This document shows positions 53,700-64,000 of a stretch of DNA of 64,000 nt, one piece after another (position 1 is the first letter of the stretch; every line of letters starts with the position of its first letter). The position numbers and the translations under genes are program-made. Under the pieces are notes generated by a model. It ran no database searches. It saw only the letters and a list, made by a program, of their open reading frames with translations, and was not told the DNA's origin. The DNA is from Leclercia adecarboxylata (lineage in GTDB: Bacteria > Pseudomonadota > Gammaproteobacteria > Enterobacterales > Enterobacteriaceae): assembly GCA_002360945.1 (NCBI GenBank), contig DERO01000032.1, positions 100,387 through 164,386 of the forward strand. Reading direction: 5' to 3'.

Positions 53700-54377
53700 A
53701 TGAAAGTCTTAATGGTTCTCACCTCTCACAGCGACCTGGGCAATACCGGTAAGAAAACGGGCTTCTGGCTGGAAGAGTTTGCCGCCCCGTATTACATCTT
53801 CAAAGATGCGGGGGCCGAGGTGGTGCTGGCCTCCCCGGCAGGCGGCCAGCCGCCGCTGGATCCCAAAAGTGATTCACCCGATTTTCAGACCGAACTGACC
53901 CAGCGCTTCAAAGCCGATCCGGCGGCCCAGCGCGAACTCGCCAATACCCTGAAGCTCGACAGCGTGCGTCAGGAGGATTTTGACACCGTCTTTTACCCCG
54001 GCGGCCACGGCCCGCTGTGGGATCTGGCCGAGTCACAAACGTCCATCGCCCTGATTGAAGCCTTCACCCGCGCGGGTAAACCCACGGGCTTCGTCTGCCA
54101 CGCGCCGGGGGTGCTGCGCCATGTGAAGGCCGCCTCTGGCGAGCCGCTGGTCAAGGACCGTCAGGTGACCGGCTTTACCAACGGCGAAGAGGCCGACGTC
54201 GAACTGACCGACATCGTCCCGTTCCTGGTGGAAGATGAGCTGATCGCCCTGGGTGCTAACTACCAGAAAGGCCCGAACTGGGGATCGTACATTGTTGAAG
54301 ACGGCCAGCTGATTACCGGGCAGAACCCGGCCAGCTCCGAAGATGTCGCCAAAGCGCTGGTCGCTGCGCTTCGCTAG
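53700..54377 (+). CDS. DJ-1/PfpI-family protein (type 1 glutamine amidotransferase-like)
   Basis: 225 residues, no signal peptide. The nucleophile elbow is GFVCHAPGVL, with Cys followed by His as in Hsp31/HchA-like and YhbO-like proteins; GGHGPLWDLAES carries the conserved acidic partner region. Members act as glyoxalases, chaperones or amidase-like enzymes. Lies upstream of the nitroreductase gene with a gap of 111 bases. Confidence 0.87.
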   Translation: MKVLMVLTSHSDLGNTGKKTGFWLEEFAAPYYIFKDAGAEVVLASPAGGQPPLDPKSDSPDFQTELTQRFKADPAAQRELANTLKLDSVRQEDFDTVFYPGGHGPLWDLAESQTSIALIEAFTRAGKPTGFVCHAPGVLRHVKAASGEPLVKDRQVTGFTNGEEADVELTDIVPFLVEDELIALGANYQKGPNWGSYIVEDGQLITGQNPASSEDVAKALVAALR

Positions 54378-54488
54378 TCCCCCTGCCCGGCCGCTGGTCG
54401 GGCAATCCCTCCTGCGCTTTTCGCATAGAGTGCTAAAGACAAAACGGTGCCGGGCTGCCAGGATTTTGCGATTCACACCGGAGATGCT

Positions 54489-55229
54489 ATGAACACCATT
54501 ATTGACCTGTTTAACGACCATAAAAGCGAGCGCAGTTTTACCGATCACGCCATTGATGACGCCACGCTGGAACGCATTATCAGCACCGCATACCGTGCCC
54601 CTACCTCGGTACATTCCCAGCAGGTGTCGGTCATCGTCACCCGCGATGCCGAAAAGCGGGCGCAGATTTCGCAGATCGCAGGCGGCCAGCCGTGGATTGC
54701 CAAAGCCCCGGTGTTTATCACCTTTGTGCTGGATATGTACAAAACCGGGGTCGGCATGAAGCTGGCGGGCAAGGAGCAGGCGGCGCATCAGAGCATTGAG
54801 AGCCTGGTGGCTGGCGCGACCGACGTGGGCATTGCCCTCGGCTCAGTAATGGCGGCGGCCCGCTCCGAAGGGCTGGGGATCGTGCCGATTGGCGGGATCC
54901 GTCTGCGCCCACAGGAACTCATCGAGTTGCTCGACCTGCCGGAACACACCTTCCCGGTGGCGGGCGTGGTGATTGGACACGTGGATGTCCCTTCGCATCA
55001 CAAACCGCGTCTGCCGCTGGAGACCTTCCGCCACGACGAAGCCTACGTCACCGACGGGCTGGAGGCGAAAATTACCCGTTACAATCAGCAGATGACCGAA
55101 CACTGGCAGGCCATTGATCGTAATGACGGTGATACCTGGAGTGAAAGCGTGAGCGGTTACTATCAGCACATTTACTTCCCGGACGTGCTGCCGGCGCTGC
55201 TTAAGCAGGGCTTTGGCGTCGATAAGTAA
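54489..55229 (+). CDS. NfsA-like NADPH:flavin oxidoreductase
   Basis: 246 residues from ATG 54489 with GGAG nearby. FMN-dependent nitroreductase fold: FNDHKSERSFTDHAIDD, TAYRAPTSVHSQQVSVI, EGLGIVPIGGIRLRPQEL and the C-terminal SVSGYYQHIYFPDVLPALLK. A paralogue of NfsA/FRP type with low similarity to the nfsA at 14572. It probably reduces quinones or nitro compounds. Confidence 0.9.
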   Translation: MNTIIDLFNDHKSERSFTDHAIDDATLERIISTAYRAPTSVHSQQVSVIVTRDAEKRAQISQIAGGQPWIAKAPVFITFVLDMYKTGVGMKLAGKEQAAHQSIESLVAGATDVGIALGSVMAAARSEGLGIVPIGGIRLRPQELIELLDLPEHTFPVAGVVIGHVDVPSHHKPRLPLETFRHDEAYVTDGLEAKITRYNQQMTEHWQAIDRNDGDTWSESVSGYYQHIYFPDVLPALLKQGFGVDK

Positions 55230-55238
55230 CGTGTAAAT

Positions 55239-55372
55239 TGCCCGGCGGCGCTGCGCTTGCACGGGCCTACGGGTTATGTGCCGACTGCTGGCATTGCCCG
55301 GCGCCGCTTTGCTTGCGCGGGCCTACGGGTGATGGGCTTTTGTAGGCCGGGTAAGCGCAGCGCCACCCGGCA
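55239..55372. repeat. BIME with three REP units
   Basis: gcccggcggcgctgcgcttg, gcccggcgccgctttgcttg and inverted gtaggccgggtaagcgcagc gccacccggc are separated by short linkers. It fills the gap between the convergent nitroreductase and lipoprotein genes. Confidence 0.85.
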
Positions 55373-55395
55373 ACAATGCAGGCAAAATGCCTGAA

Positions 55396-55785
55396 TCAGG
55401 TCGGCATCGAGAAGGTGGTGACCTTATTGGTCTGCGGATCGATATTGATAATGCAGATAGCGAAGTTACCGCCAAAACGGTCTTTACGATCGGAAATGCG
55501 CAGGTTGTAGCTCTCGGAGAACGAGGTATACCCCGAGGAGTTGGTCTCGTTCAGCTTGAAGCCAACAATCTGTTCGAAATAGTCACGGGATTTACCCACG
55601 CTGGTTTTGCACTGTTCATTGGTGATGGTGCCAGACTGTTTTGCCGCCGCCGCAGTTTGCGTGCCGGTGGACGATTTCGGCGTCAGGGCCGTATTGACCG
55701 CTTTCATCCCGTCACTCATGTTTTTCTGGAAATCGGCGCAAGAGGTAGAAAGTAAAACCATGCCGCATAAAAGGAGCTTTTTCAT
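55396..55785 (-). CDS. Small lipoprotein
   Basis: 129 residues from ATG 55785 (AAGGA six bases upstream). MKKLLLCGMVLLSTSCADF is a lipoprotein signal with lipobox STSC (Cys16). The mature part is polar, with a Thr/Ala-rich stretch and a C-terminal block ending ICIINIDPQTNKVTTFSMPT. Function unknown; no family recognised. Upstream DNA is AT-rich and holds the promoter. Confidence 0.8.
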   Translation of the reverse strand: MKKLLLCGMVLLSTSCADFQKNMSDGMKAVNTALTPKSSTGTQTAAAAKQSGTITNEQCKTSVGKSRDYFEQIVGFKLNETNSSGYTSFSESYNLRISDRKDRFGGNFAICIINIDPQTNKVTTFSMPT

Positions 55786-55931
55786 TGTAATCCTTACAAT
55801 ATTTAACGTTATTAAACCATTAAGCATTATAATTTTTACAAATAGTTAACTCCAGCAAACCTTTTACACGGCATTTTCTAACTTATTGAATAACAATACC
55901 TTTCACAATAACTTCTACCATTATTGGTAGA

Positions 55932-56843
55932 TTATCCCTTAATTCGTGGATCCAGCGCGTCGCGCAGCCCATCTCCCAGCAGATTAAACGCCAGCACGGT
56001 GAGGAAAATCGCCATGCTCGGGAACAGCGCCACGTGCGGGGCGATCACCATATCGGCCCGCGCCTCGTTAAGCATCGCCCCCCACTCCGGGGTCGGCGGC
56101 TGAGCGCCAAGCCCTAAGAACGACAGGCTGGCGGCCGAGATAATCGACACCCCGATACGCATGGTGAAATAGACCACAATCGAGGAGACGGTGCCCGGCA
56201 GAATATGGTTAAACAGGATGGTGGTATCACTGGCACCGATGCTGCGCGCCGACTCGATAAAGGTCTGCTGTTTCAGCACCAGGGTGTTCCCACGCACCAG
56301 GCGAGCAAAGGCCGGTATCGAGAAGATCGCCACGGCGATAATCACGTTCGCCATGCCGTTACCCATCACCGCCACCACCGCAATGGCCAGCAGAATACCG
56401 GGAAAGGCAAACAACACGTCGCAGATGCGCATGATAATGCGGTCCCACCAGCCCTCGTAGTACCCCGCCAGCAGGCCCAGCACCGTGCCGATGGCCGCGC
56501 CGATCAGCACTGCAAACACACCCGCCGCGAGCGAGATCTGCGCTCCCATCAGCACCCTGCTGAAGATATCCCGCCCGAGCGAGTCGACGCCGAACCAGTG
56601 CATCATCGACGGGCCTTCGTTCAGCCGGTCGTAATCGAAATAGTTCTCCGCATCGAAGGGGACGATCCAGGGGGCCAGCACCGCCACCAGTATCAGCAGC
56701 AGCACAAACAGCCCGGCGGTCATCGCCACCGGCTGCTTGCGAAAGCGCCGCCAGAATTCATGCCACGGGGTGCGGATCTGATCCGGTTTAAGTCCCGGCA
56801 TCGCCTTTAACATCGCCTGCCGACGCCAGTTTAACAGTCGCAT
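55932..56843 (-). CDS. gsiD: Glutathione ABC transporter permease GsiD
   Basis: 303 residues from ATG 56843, which gives the family start [16 protein letters not shown]; the upstream frame is only the end of gsiC. Six helices with the DppC-type EAA loop ([20 protein letters not shown]). Forms the channel of the glutathione importer with GsiC. Last gene of iaaA-gsiABCD. Confidence 0.96.
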   Translation of the reverse strand: MRLLNWRRQAMLKAMPGLKPDQIRTPWHEFWRRFRKQPVAMTAGLFVLLLILVAVLAPWIVPFDAENYFDYDRLNEGPSMMHWFGVDSLGRDIFSRVLMGAQISLAAGVFAVLIGAAIGTVLGLLAGYYEGWWDRIIMRICDVLFAFPGILLAIAVVAVMGNGMANVIIAVAIFSIPAFARLVRGNTLVLKQQTFIESARSIGASDTTILFNHILPGTVSSIVVYFTMRIGVSIISAASLSFLGLGAQPPTPEWGAMLNEARADMVIAPHVALFPSMAIFLTVLAFNLLGDGLRDALDPRIKG

Positions 56844-56844
56844 C

Positions 56845-57765
56845 TTATTTGTACCTGATAGCCGGATTAATGGCGGCATAGAGCACATCCACCACTAAGT
56901 TGATAAGAATAAACTCCAGCGAAAAGAGCAGCACTTCCGCCTGGATCACCGGGTAGTCGCGCATGTCGACGGAATCGACCAGCAGGCGCCCTAACCCCGG
57001 CCAGTTGAAGACCTTCTCCACCACGATCGAGCCGCCGAGCAGGAAGCCGAATTGCAACCCCATCATGGTCACCACCGGGATCATCGCGTTGCGCAGACCG
57101 TGCTTGAGGATCACCCACTTCTCGCTGACCCCCTTCGCCCGGGCGGTGCGCATGTAGTCTTCGTTCAGCACGTCGACGAACGAGGCGCGGGTGAAGCGCG
57201 CCATCACCGCCGCCACCGCTGCGCCGAGCGTCAGGGACGGCAGGATGTAGTGCCGCCAGCTGTCGGCCCCCACGGTGGGGAGCCAGCCCAGCTCGACGGA
57301 GAAGACCTGCATCAGCAGCATCCCCAGCGCAAAGGCCGGGAAGGAAATTCCAGTCACCGCCAGCGCCATCCCCAGACGATCCGGCCAGCGGTTACGCCAG
57401 ACGGCCGCCACAATCCCGGCCCCCAGGCCAAACAGCACCGCCCAGGCCATACTGGCAAGGGTCAGCCAGAAGGTGGGCATGAAGCGGCTGGCGATCTCTT
57501 CCGAGACCGGTCGGCGCGACACCATTGAGGTACCAAAATCGCCCTGCAGGACGTGGGTGATGTAGTGCCAGAACTGCCGGTAAAGCGGCTGATCCAGCCC
57601 CAGCTGCTTACGCACCAGCTCGATCACCGTGGCATCCGCTTCCGGGCCGGCAATCAGCCGCGCCGGATCGCCCGGCAGCATATGGACGAATAAAAAGACC
57701 AGCACCGCCACAATCAGCAGCGTTGGGATCAGCCCCAGCAGGCGTTTAATCACATAATTCAGCAT
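56845..57765 (-). CDS. gsiC: Glutathione ABC transporter permease GsiC
   Basis: 306 residues from ATG 57765 (AGAGG seven bases upstream; the ATG at 57780 adds a short non-family leader). DppB-type permease with [30 protein letters not shown] and the EAA loop [20 protein letters not shown]. Next to gsiD without a gap. Confidence 0.96.
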   Translation of the reverse strand: MLNYVIKRLLGLIPTLLIVAVLVFLFVHMLPGDPARLIAGPEADATVIELVRKQLGLDQPLYRQFWHYITHVLQGDFGTSMVSRRPVSEEIASRFMPTFWLTLASMAWAVLFGLGAGIVAAVWRNRWPDRLGMALAVTGISFPAFALGMLLMQVFSVELGWLPTVGADSWRHYILPSLTLGAAVAAVMARFTRASFVDVLNEDYMRTARAKGVSEKWVILKHGLRNAMIPVVTMMGLQFGFLLGGSIVVEKVFNWPGLGRLLVDSVDMRDYPVIQAEVLLFSLEFILINLVVDVLYAAINPAIRYK

Positions 57766-57812
57766 GCACATTCCTCTCATCCCGCAGGCGGAGACCTGCG
57801 GGAATGAGTGCT

Positions 57813-59351
57813 CTATTTCAGATCCGCGTCGTCAAAGCTAAAGCCGGTATCCGGCATGATGTAGAACCCGGTCAGCGCTTTGTTGTGTGCCGAGACCAGC
57901 TTCTCCACCACCAGCGGTACCCACGGCGACTCCTTCCAGATGGTGTCCTGCGCATCCTTGTACAGCTTCGCTTTCTCTTCCGGTTGCGTGGTTTTCAGGG
58001 CATCGGTCAGATCTTTATCCACCTGCGGGTTGCTGTAGAAGGCGGTGTTGAACAGGGTTGGCGGCTGGTTATTAGAGGCAAACAGCGGTGACAGCGCCCA
58101 GTCGGCTTCGCCGGTGGAGGCCGACCAGCCGGTGTAGAACATCCTCACCCCACTCTCTTTCTGCCCTTTGCCTTCCACTTCGGCGGCTCGCTGTCCGGCA
58201 TCCATCGCCGTTACCTGCACCTTAATGCCCACCTGCGCCAGCTGCTGCTGGGTAAACTGCAGCACCTTCTGGGCGGTACTGTGGTTGTGCGACGACCACA
58301 GGGTGGTGCTGAAGCCGTTCGGGAAGCCGGCCTCTTTCAGCAGCGCGCGCGCCTTCGCCGGATCGTATTCCCACGGATGATACTGCTGGGCGTACGCGAT
58401 GGACGGCGGCACCACGCCCGTGGCCGGGGTGGCGTAACCGGCAAAGGCCACCTTCACCAGCGCCTCGCGGTTGATGGCGTAGTTAATCGCCTCGCGCACT
58501 TTCGGGTTATCGAACGGCTTTTGCGTGACGTTCATGCTGATGTAGCGCTGCATGATCGACGGGCTGGCCACCAGCTCCAGCTTGCTGTTTTTGCTCAGCA
58601 GCGCCGCCTGCTCGTAGGGGATTGGGAAGGCAAACTGCGCTTCGCCGGTCTGCAGCATCGCCGCGCGGGTGTTATTATCCACCACCGGACGCCAGGTGAT
58701 GGTATCCAGCTTCGGCAGCCCCTGCTGCCAGTAACCGGCGAACTTCTTCACCTTCACAAAGTCGGTCTGATTCCAGGTCACCAACTCATACGGGCCAGTA
58801 CCCACCGGATGGAAGCCGATCTCTTTGCCGTATTTTTTCAGCGCCTCCGGGGAGATCATCGCCGTGGCCGGGTGGGCCAGGATGTTAATAAAGGCCGAGA
58901 ACGGCGCTTTGAGCGTGATTTTTACCGTCGTGGGATCGACCGCCTCGGTGCTGGCGATGTTTTTATACAGGTTATAGCGCTTGAGGCTGTTTTCCGGGTT
59001 GCTGGCGCGATCGAGGTTGACCTTTACCGCTTCCGCATTGAAGTCGGTGCCGTCCTGGAACTTCACCCCGCTGCGCAACTTGATGGTATAGACCAGCCCG
59101 TCGTCAGAGACCTTATAGCTCTCGGCCAGCACGTTTTTCAGGTTCATCTCTTTATCGAGGCCAAACAGCCCCTGATAAAACGACTTCGCCACCGCCTGCG
59201 ACAGGGTGTCGTTGGCGTCATACGGATCGAGGGTAGTGAAGCTGGAACCCACCGCCACCACCACGTCTTTTGCTGCGAAGGCCGGCGTGGCTGCCAGGGC
59301 TGCCGTTACGCTCGCGGCTAACAGCCATCTGCGAGCAACAAATGTTGTCAT
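57813..59351 (-). CDS. gsiB: Periplasmic glutathione-binding protein GsiB
   Basis: 512 residues. Signal peptide ends at TPAFAAKD. DppA/OppA-type substrate-binding protein: [40 protein letters not shown] and the family [19 protein letters not shown]. Delivers glutathione to GsiCD. Confidence 0.96.
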   Translation of the reverse strand: MTTFVARRWLLAASVTAALAATPAFAAKDVVVAVGSSFTTLDPYDANDTLSQAVAKSFYQGLFGLDKEMNLKNVLAESYKVSDDGLVYTIKLRSGVKFQDGTDFNAEAVKVNLDRASNPENSLKRYNLYKNIASTEAVDPTTVKITLKAPFSAFINILAHPATAMISPEALKKYGKEIGFHPVGTGPYELVTWNQTDFVKVKKFAGYWQQGLPKLDTITWRPVVDNNTRAAMLQTGEAQFAFPIPYEQAALLSKNSKLELVASPSIMQRYISMNVTQKPFDNPKVREAINYAINREALVKVAFAGYATPATGVVPPSIAYAQQYHPWEYDPAKARALLKEAGFPNGFSTTLWSSHNHSTAQKVLQFTQQQLAQVGIKVQVTAMDAGQRAAEVEGKGQKESGVRMFYTGWSASTGEADWALSPLFASNNQPPTLFNTAFYSNPQVDKDLTDALKTTQPEEKAKLYKDAQDTIWKESPWVPLVVEKLVSAHNKALTGFYIMPDTGFSFDDADLK

Positions 59352-59386
59352 TGTTGTGTTCTCCTGTTGTGCTGTGCTGTTGTTCT

Positions 59387-61258
59387 TTATAAGTGTTTAA
59401 AAGCATTATCCTGACGCGGCGGCGCGACGAAGTGGCCGGGAGCGACCTCGCGCAATACCACCCGCTCGGTGGCTTCTCCCCGCTTGCGAATGTTGCCCGG
59501 CAGCTCATCCTGCAGCAGCACCCGCCGGGCCTGACGATGGGCCGGATCGGCCACCGGCACCGCCGCCATCAGCTTGCGGGTATAAGGGTGCTGCGGGTTT
59601 TCAAACACGGCCCGACGCGGGCCAATCTCAACGATCTGCCCGAGATACATCACCGCCACCCGGTGGCTGATGCGCTCCACCACCGCCATGTCGTGGGAAA
59701 TAAACAGAAACGCAATGCCCATCTCCCGCTGCAGGTCGAGCAGCAGATTGATGATCTGCGCCCGAATGGAGACATCCAGCGCCGAGACCGACTCGTCGGC
59801 AATCACCACCTTCGGATTCAGGGCCAGCGCGCGGGCAATGCAGATCCGCTGCCGCTGGCCGCCGGAAAATTCATGGGGATAGCGCCACGCGTGTTCCGGC
59901 TTGAGGCCGACGCGCTCCAGCAGCCACGCCACCCGCCGCTGGGCGGCGTCACCGTCCAGCAGGTTATGCACCCGCAGCGGCTCCATAATCGAATAGCCCA
60001 CCGTCTGGCGGGGATCGAGGGAGGCGTAAGGGTCCTGAAAAATAAACTGAATATCCCGCCGCAGGGGTTGCAGCTTCCCGGCCGGCAGGGTGTCGATGCG
60101 CTCACCGTTAAAGGTGATGGTACCCTCCTGGGCCTCCACCAGCCGCAGCAGCGCCCGGCCAGTGGTCGACTTGCCGCTGCCAGATTCGCCCACCAGCGAC
60201 AGCGTTTCACCGGGCCAGAGATCAAAGCTGACGCTCTCTACCGCGTGGACTTCGCGCTTAACGCGGTTCAGCAGGCCGCCGCGCAGCGGGAAACGGGTCA
60301 CCAGATCGCGCACCTGCAAAATAGGTTCGCCGGGCACCACGGTATCCTGCTCGGTTTCGGCTTCCTGAAAACCCGGATTCGCCAGGGAGATCAGCGGAAA
60401 ACGGCGCGGCAGGTCGCTGCCGTTCATCGCCCCGAGACGCGGGACCGCAGCCAGCAGCGCCCGGGTATAGGGGTGTTCAGGGGCGTGGAAGATCTGCTCC
60501 ACCGGGCCGGTTTCGACCGCTTCGCCCTGGTACATCACCAGCACCCGGTCGGCGATATCCGCCACCACGCCCATGTCGTGGGTGATAAAGATCACCCCCA
60601 TCTCCATCTCCTCCTGCAATACCTTAATGAGCTGCAGGATCTGCGCCTGAATGGTGACGTCCAGCGCGGTGGTCGGTTCATCGGCGATCAGCACCGCCGG
60701 ACGGCAGGAGAGCGCCATGGCGATCATCACCCGCTGACGCATGCCGCCGGAGAGCTGATGCGGGTAGCGCCCCAGAATGGCGTCCGCCTCGGGGATCCGC
60801 ACCTGCTCCAGCATGCGTCTGGCTTCGGCCAGCGCCTCTTCGCCGTTCAGCCCCTGGTGCAGACGGATGGACTCGGCGATCTGCTCCCCCACCGGGAAGA
60901 CCGGGTTGAGGGAGGTCATCGGCTCCTGAAAAATCATGGCGATATCGGCCCCGCGCACGCTGCGCACCTGGGACGAACTCAGGGTGGTGAGATCGCTCAC
61001 CTGGCCGTTGCGACGGCGCAGCAGCAGGCTGTCGCACGCCACCAGCCCGCCGGACTGTTCAATCAGGCGCATCAGCGATAAAGCAGTGACCGATTTGCCG
61101 GAGCCTGATTCCCCGACGATCGCCAGGGTTTCGCCGCGTTTAAGTGAAAAAGAGAGATTTTTTACCGCCGGGATCGGCTGCCGTTCTCCGGGAAAGTCGA
61201 CGTTCAGGTTATGCACCGCCAGCACCTGCTGGCTGTCGAGTTCATCGCTGTGCGGCAT
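59387..61258 (-). CDS. gsiA: Glutathione ABC transporter ATP-binding protein GsiA
   Basis: 623 residues, the E. coli length, from ATG 61258 ([11 protein letters not shown]); the in-frame extension overlaps iaaA. Two fused ATPase halves: each has GESGSGKS (Walker A), a LSGGMRQR or FSGGQRQR signature and an [18 protein letters not shown] Walker B. Energises glutathione uptake through GsiCD. Confidence 0.96.
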   Translation of the reverse strand: MPHSDELDSQQVLAVHNLNVDFPGERQPIPAVKNLSFSLKRGETLAIVGESGSGKSVTALSLMRLIEQSGGLVACDSLLLRRRNGQVSDLTTLSSSQVRSVRGADIAMIFQEPMTSLNPVFPVGEQIAESIRLHQGLNGEEALAEARRMLEQVRIPEADAILGRYPHQLSGGMRQRVMIAMALSCRPAVLIADEPTTALDVTIQAQILQLIKVLQEEMEMGVIFITHDMGVVADIADRVLVMYQGEAVETGPVEQIFHAPEHPYTRALLAAVPRLGAMNGSDLPRRFPLISLANPGFQEAETEQDTVVPGEPILQVRDLVTRFPLRGGLLNRVKREVHAVESVSFDLWPGETLSLVGESGSGKSTTGRALLRLVEAQEGTITFNGERIDTLPAGKLQPLRRDIQFIFQDPYASLDPRQTVGYSIMEPLRVHNLLDGDAAQRRVAWLLERVGLKPEHAWRYPHEFSGGQRQRICIARALALNPKVVIADESVSALDVSIRAQIINLLLDLQREMGIAFLFISHDMAVVERISHRVAVMYLGQIVEIGPRRAVFENPQHPYTRKLMAAVPVADPAHRQARRVLLQDELPGNIRKRGEATERVVLREVAPGHFVAPPRQDNAFKHL

Positions 61259-61268
61259 CCCTTCCCCC

Positions 61269-62207
61269 TTATTCACGATAAATTCCGGTGCTCGGCGTAT
61301 CGCCGGCATAGCCCCAGGCGCGGTACATGCCTTCGCTGTTGAAGGGTAATGCCACGTTGCCCTCGCGGTCGACGGCGATCAGCCCGCCACTGCCTTCCAG
61401 CGCCGGGAGTTTTTCCATCACCACCCGCTCGCAGGCTTCAGCGAGGCTTAAGCCGCCGTAGTCCATCAGCGCGGCGATGTCATAGGCCGCCAGGGTGCGA
61501 ATAAACACTTCGCCGGTGCCGGTACAGGAGACCGCCACGCTGGCGTTATTGGCATAGCAGCCCGCACCGGGCAACGGGCTGTCGCCCACCCGACCGGGCA
61601 GTTTGTTGGTCATGCCGCCGGTAGAAGTCGCGGCGGCCAGGTTTCCGGCTTTATCCAGCGCCACCGCGCCGACGGTCCCCGTTTTGGTGGATTCATCCAG
61701 CGGGGCGGCGTGATCGAGCCGGGTCTCCCCTGCATCGCGCGCCGCCAGCAACTGCTCGTAGCGTTCCGGCGTGGAGAAAATATCGGGCGACACCGCCTCC
61801 ATGCCGTGCGCGAAGGCAAATTTCTCGGCCCCCTCGCCCACCAGCAGAACGTGCGGGCTCTGCTCCATCACCAGACGGGCAGCCAGCACCGGGTTGCGCA
61901 GATGGCTGACCCCGGCCACGGCACCCGCTTTCAGGGTAATGCCGTCCATCACGCAGGCGTCCAGCTCATGGGTTTCGTCGCGGGTAAACACCGAGCCAAT
62001 CCCGGCGTTAAACAGCGGGCACTCCTCCAGCAGGCGTACTGCTTCAGTAACCACATCCAGCGCGCTCTCCCCCGCCTCCAGCATCCGCTGGCCGGTTTCC
62101 ACTATCGATGAGAGCGCCTCGATGTAGCGCCTCTCCTGTTCCTGGCTGAGCTGCGCGCGGGTAATTGCCCCTGCGCCGCCGTGGATCGCGATGACTGCAT
62201 TCCCCAT
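61269..62207 (-). CDS. iaaA: Isoaspartyl peptidase/L-asparaginase IaaA
   Basis: 312 residues. Ntn-hydrolase made as a precursor that self-cleaves before the catalytic Thr in [20 protein letters not shown]; the start [15 protein letters not shown] and the substrate loop [15 protein letters not shown] are typical. Cleaves isoaspartyl dipeptides and releases aspartate. First gene of the gsi operon, as in E. coli; the stop is 10 bases before the gsiA start. Confidence 0.95.
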   Translation of the reverse strand: MGNAVIAIHGGAGAITRAQLSQEQERRYIEALSSIVETGQRMLEAGESALDVVTEAVRLLEECPLFNAGIGSVFTRDETHELDACVMDGITLKAGAVAGVSHLRNPVLAARLVMEQSPHVLLVGEGAEKFAFAHGMEAVSPDIFSTPERYEQLLAARDAGETRLDHAAPLDESTKTGTVGAVALDKAGNLAAATSTGGMTNKLPGRVGDSPLPGAGCYANNASVAVSCTGTGEVFIRTLAAYDIAALMDYGGLSLAEACERVVMEKLPALEGSGGLIAVDREGNVALPFNSEGMYRAWGYAGDTPSTGIYRE

Positions 62208-62396
62208 TTACTTCACCTTTGCGGGCGTAAGTGCCGCTTTTTCTATAAATATCATTATCGTTGCCGGAACTTCAGATGATTTTTGAATATAGAAAGACGT
62301 AACTGTGATGTAAAGGCTAAGCCCATGGTGTCATACAGTTAAGGGCACTTTTCTGCCATAATGGCCGCCTTCGTTATTCTCTCCCTGGAGTGACCC

Positions 62397-63629
62397 ATGG
62401 ATTTTACCGCCGGACTGATGCCGCTTGAGACGGCACTCACCCAGATGCTCGATCGACTTTCCCCCCTGTCAGAGCAGGAAACCCTGCCGCTGCTGCGCTG
62501 TTTTGGCCGCGTGACCGCTGCCGACATCGTCTCCCCTCTCAACGTACCGGGTTTCGATAACTCGGCGATGGACGGCTATGCCGTACGGCTGGCGGATCTG
62601 GCGGCGGGTGCCGCACTGTCGGTGGCGGGCAAAGCCTTTGCCGGTCAACCTTTCCAGGGCGAATGGCCGGCCGGAAGCTGCATCCGCATCATGACCGGTG
62701 CCCCGGTTCCCACGGGCTGCGATGCGGTGGTGATGCAGGAAGAGACCGAGCAGACCGACGCCGGCGTGCGCTTTACCGCCGGCGTTAAGCCGGGACAGAA
62801 TATCCGCCGTAGCGGGGAAGATATTACCCTGGGCGCCACCGTCTTCCCGGCGGGTACTAAACTGACCGCGGCCGAGCTGCCGGTGCTGGCCTCGCTGGGC
62901 ATCCCGGAGATTGCCGTGGTGCGCAAGGTGCGGGTGGCGCTGTTCTCTACCGGCGACGAGCTTCAGCTTCCGGGCCAGCCGCTGGCCGAGGGGCAGATCT
63001 ACGATACCAACCGTCTGGCGGTGCACCTGATGCTGGAGCAGCTGGGCTGCGAGGTGATTAATCTCGGGATTATCCCGGACGATCCGCAGAAGCTGCGCGC
63101 CGCCTTTATTGAAGCGGATCGCGTGGCCGACGTGGTGCTCAGCTCCGGCGGCGTGTCGGTGGGCGAAGCGGATTACACCAAAACCATCCTCGATGAGCTG
63201 GGTGAGATCGGCTTCTGGAAGCTGGCCATCAAGCCGGGCAAACCTTTTGCCTTTGGCAAGCTGCCGAACAGCTGGTTCTGCGGCCTGCCGGGCAACCCGG
63301 TCTCTGCGGCGCTGACGTTCTATCAGCTGGTGCAGCCGCTGCTGGCGAAGCTCTCCGGCAACCGTGGGCACGGCCTCCCTGCCCGCCAGCGCGTGCGTGC
63401 CGCCACCCGTCTGAAAAAATCACCGGGTCGTCTCGACTTCCAGCGCGGCATTCTGGCGCGTAACGCCAACGGCGAGCTGGAGGTGAGCACCACCGGCCAT
63501 CAGGGCTCGCATATTTTCAGCTCCTTCAGCCAGGGCAACTGCTTTATCGTGCTTGAGCGCGAGCGCGGCAACGTGGAAGCGGGTGAATGGGTTGAGGTTG
63601 AGCCGTTCAACGCGCTGTTTGGAGGCTGA
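62397..63629 (+). CDS. moeA: Molybdopterin molybdenumtransferase MoeA
   Basis: 410 residues, E. coli length 411. Inserts molybdate into adenylylated molybdopterin. Domains: MoeA N-terminal ([15 protein letters not shown]), central MoCF-binding domain with [28 protein letters not shown] and [16 protein letters not shown], then a C-terminal beta-barrel. Divergent from iaaA; moeB follows by 2 bases. Confidence 0.97.
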   Translation: MDFTAGLMPLETALTQMLDRLSPLSEQETLPLLRCFGRVTAADIVSPLNVPGFDNSAMDGYAVRLADLAAGAALSVAGKAFAGQPFQGEWPAGSCIRIMTGAPVPTGCDAVVMQEETEQTDAGVRFTAGVKPGQNIRRSGEDITLGATVFPAGTKLTAAELPVLASLGIPEIAVVRKVRVALFSTGDELQLPGQPLAEGQIYDTNRLAVHLMLEQLGCEVINLGIIPDDPQKLRAAFIEADRVADVVLSSGGVSVGEADYTKTILDELGEIGFWKLAIKPGKPFAFGKLPNSWFCGLPGNPVSAALTFYQLVQPLLAKLSGNRGHGLPARQRVRAATRLKKSPGRLDFQRGILARNANGELEVSTTGHQGSHIFSSFSQGNCFIVLERERGNVEAGEWVEVEPFNALFGG

Positions 63630-63631
63630 GC

Positions 63632-64000
63632 ATGGAACTGAGCGACCAGGAGATGCTGCGCTACAATCGCCAGATTGTGCTGCGCGGCTTTGATTTCGAC
63701 GGTCAGGAAGCGTTGAAAGCGGCGAATGTGCTGGTGGTCGGCCTCGGCGGGCTGGGCTGCGCTGCGGCGCAGTATCTGGCCGCCGCCGGCGTGGGGCGCA
63801 TGACGCTGCTCGATTTCGACACCGTGTCGCTCTCCAACCTGCAACGCCAGACCCTGCACAGCGATGCGACCATTGGCGAACCCAAGGTGGTGTCGGCCCA
63901 CGCGGCGCTGACGCGCATCAACCCCAACGTGCAGTTCACCCTGGTGAATGCCCTGCTGGATGATGCCTCCCTGTCGGCCCAGATTGCCCATCACGATCTG
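63632..64000 (+). CDS. moeB: Molybdopterin-synthase adenylyltransferase MoeB (5' part)
   Basis: The first 123 codons before the window ends. MELSDQEMLRYNRQIVLRGF and VLVVGLGGLGCAAAQYLAAA are the E1-like ThiF/MoeB fold, with FDTVSLSNLQRQTLH for ATP binding. Activates the MoaD C-terminus by adenylylation. GGAGG lies upstream, overlapping the moeA end. Confidence 0.96.
   Translation, partial: MELSDQEMLRYNRQIVLRGFDFDGQEALKAANVLVVGLGGLGCAAAQYLAAAGVGRMTLLDFDTVSLSNLQRQTLHSDATIGEPKVVSAHAALTRINPNVQFTLVNALLDDASLSAQIAHHDL

Noticed and set aside
1..64000. tRNA, rRNA and complete insertion sequences
   Set aside because: No cloverleaf sequence, rRNA segment, transposase or terminal inverted repeat of an IS was recognised on either strand by reading.

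Overview
The window is chromosomal DNA of a gamma-proteobacterium of the Enterobacteriaceae. Gene content and order over most of it follow the E. coli K-12 19-minute region (rlmC-ybjO-potIHGF-ybjN-rimK-nfsA-grxA-ybjM-ybjL ... rcdA-ybjJ-ybjI-mdfA-ybjG-deoR-dacC-gstB-yliI-bssR-rimO ... gsiDCBA-iaaA-moeA-moeB), with protein identities that look high but not E. coli-like. GC-rich codon use, a carotenoid cluster and a gfr operon suggest a yellow-pigmented Enterobacter/Leclercia-type genus; I cannot name the species from sequence alone.

Layout. 1-0.8 kb: an OmpR-type two-component system, with the kinase cut by the window edge. 0.9-6.8 kb: rlmC, ybjO and the putrescine importer potFGHI. 7.1-8.6 kb: ybjN and rimK. 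8.6-14.8 kb: an AT-rich accessory island sitting in the 3' end of nfsA. The last third of nfsA has been replaced by an AT-rich version supplied by the island, while the native last 33 codons survive as a remnant beside rimK. The island holds decayed phage genes (helicase fragment, endonuclease VII-like, terminase small subunit), two small exported proteins, a DUF2971 gene and a 595-codon gene ending in a DUF4209/HEPN-like domain with an Rx4H motif. 15.3-18.1 kb: grxA, ybjM, ybjL. 18.4-24.4 kb: carotenoid genes crtZ and crtE-idi-crtY-crtI-crtB, with no crtX. 24.6-27.8 kb: a DUF2239 gene and an unrecognised lipoprotein/membrane-protein pair. 27.8-41.8 kb: core genes rcdA to rimO, with added PAP2, LysR, small-HTH and alpha/beta-hydrolase genes.

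41.9-49.4 kb is a complete gfr-type operon (fructoselysine/glucoselysine mannose-family PTS plus two deglycases) with a consensus sigma-54 promoter and its LevR-type activator. 49.5-50.5 kb is a compact unit in which a C4-family antisense RNA (P1 c4 / P4 cI type) and its target sites precede an unrecognised 153-codon gene. 50.6-55.8 kb carries a GNAT gene, a membrane PQQ-dependent dehydrogenase, a DJ-1/PfpI protein, an NfsA-like reductase and a small lipoprotein. 55.9-64 kb is the glutathione importer operon iaaA-gsiABCD, then moeA and a truncated moeB.

The parts most worth a second look are the nfsA-targeting island with its repeated nfsA tails, the DUF4209/HEPN cargo gene, the C4 antisense RNA unit, a perfect PmrA box in front of the PAP2-ybjG pair, and the sigma-54 gfr promoter. 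No tRNA, rRNA, CRISPR array or intact integrase was seen.
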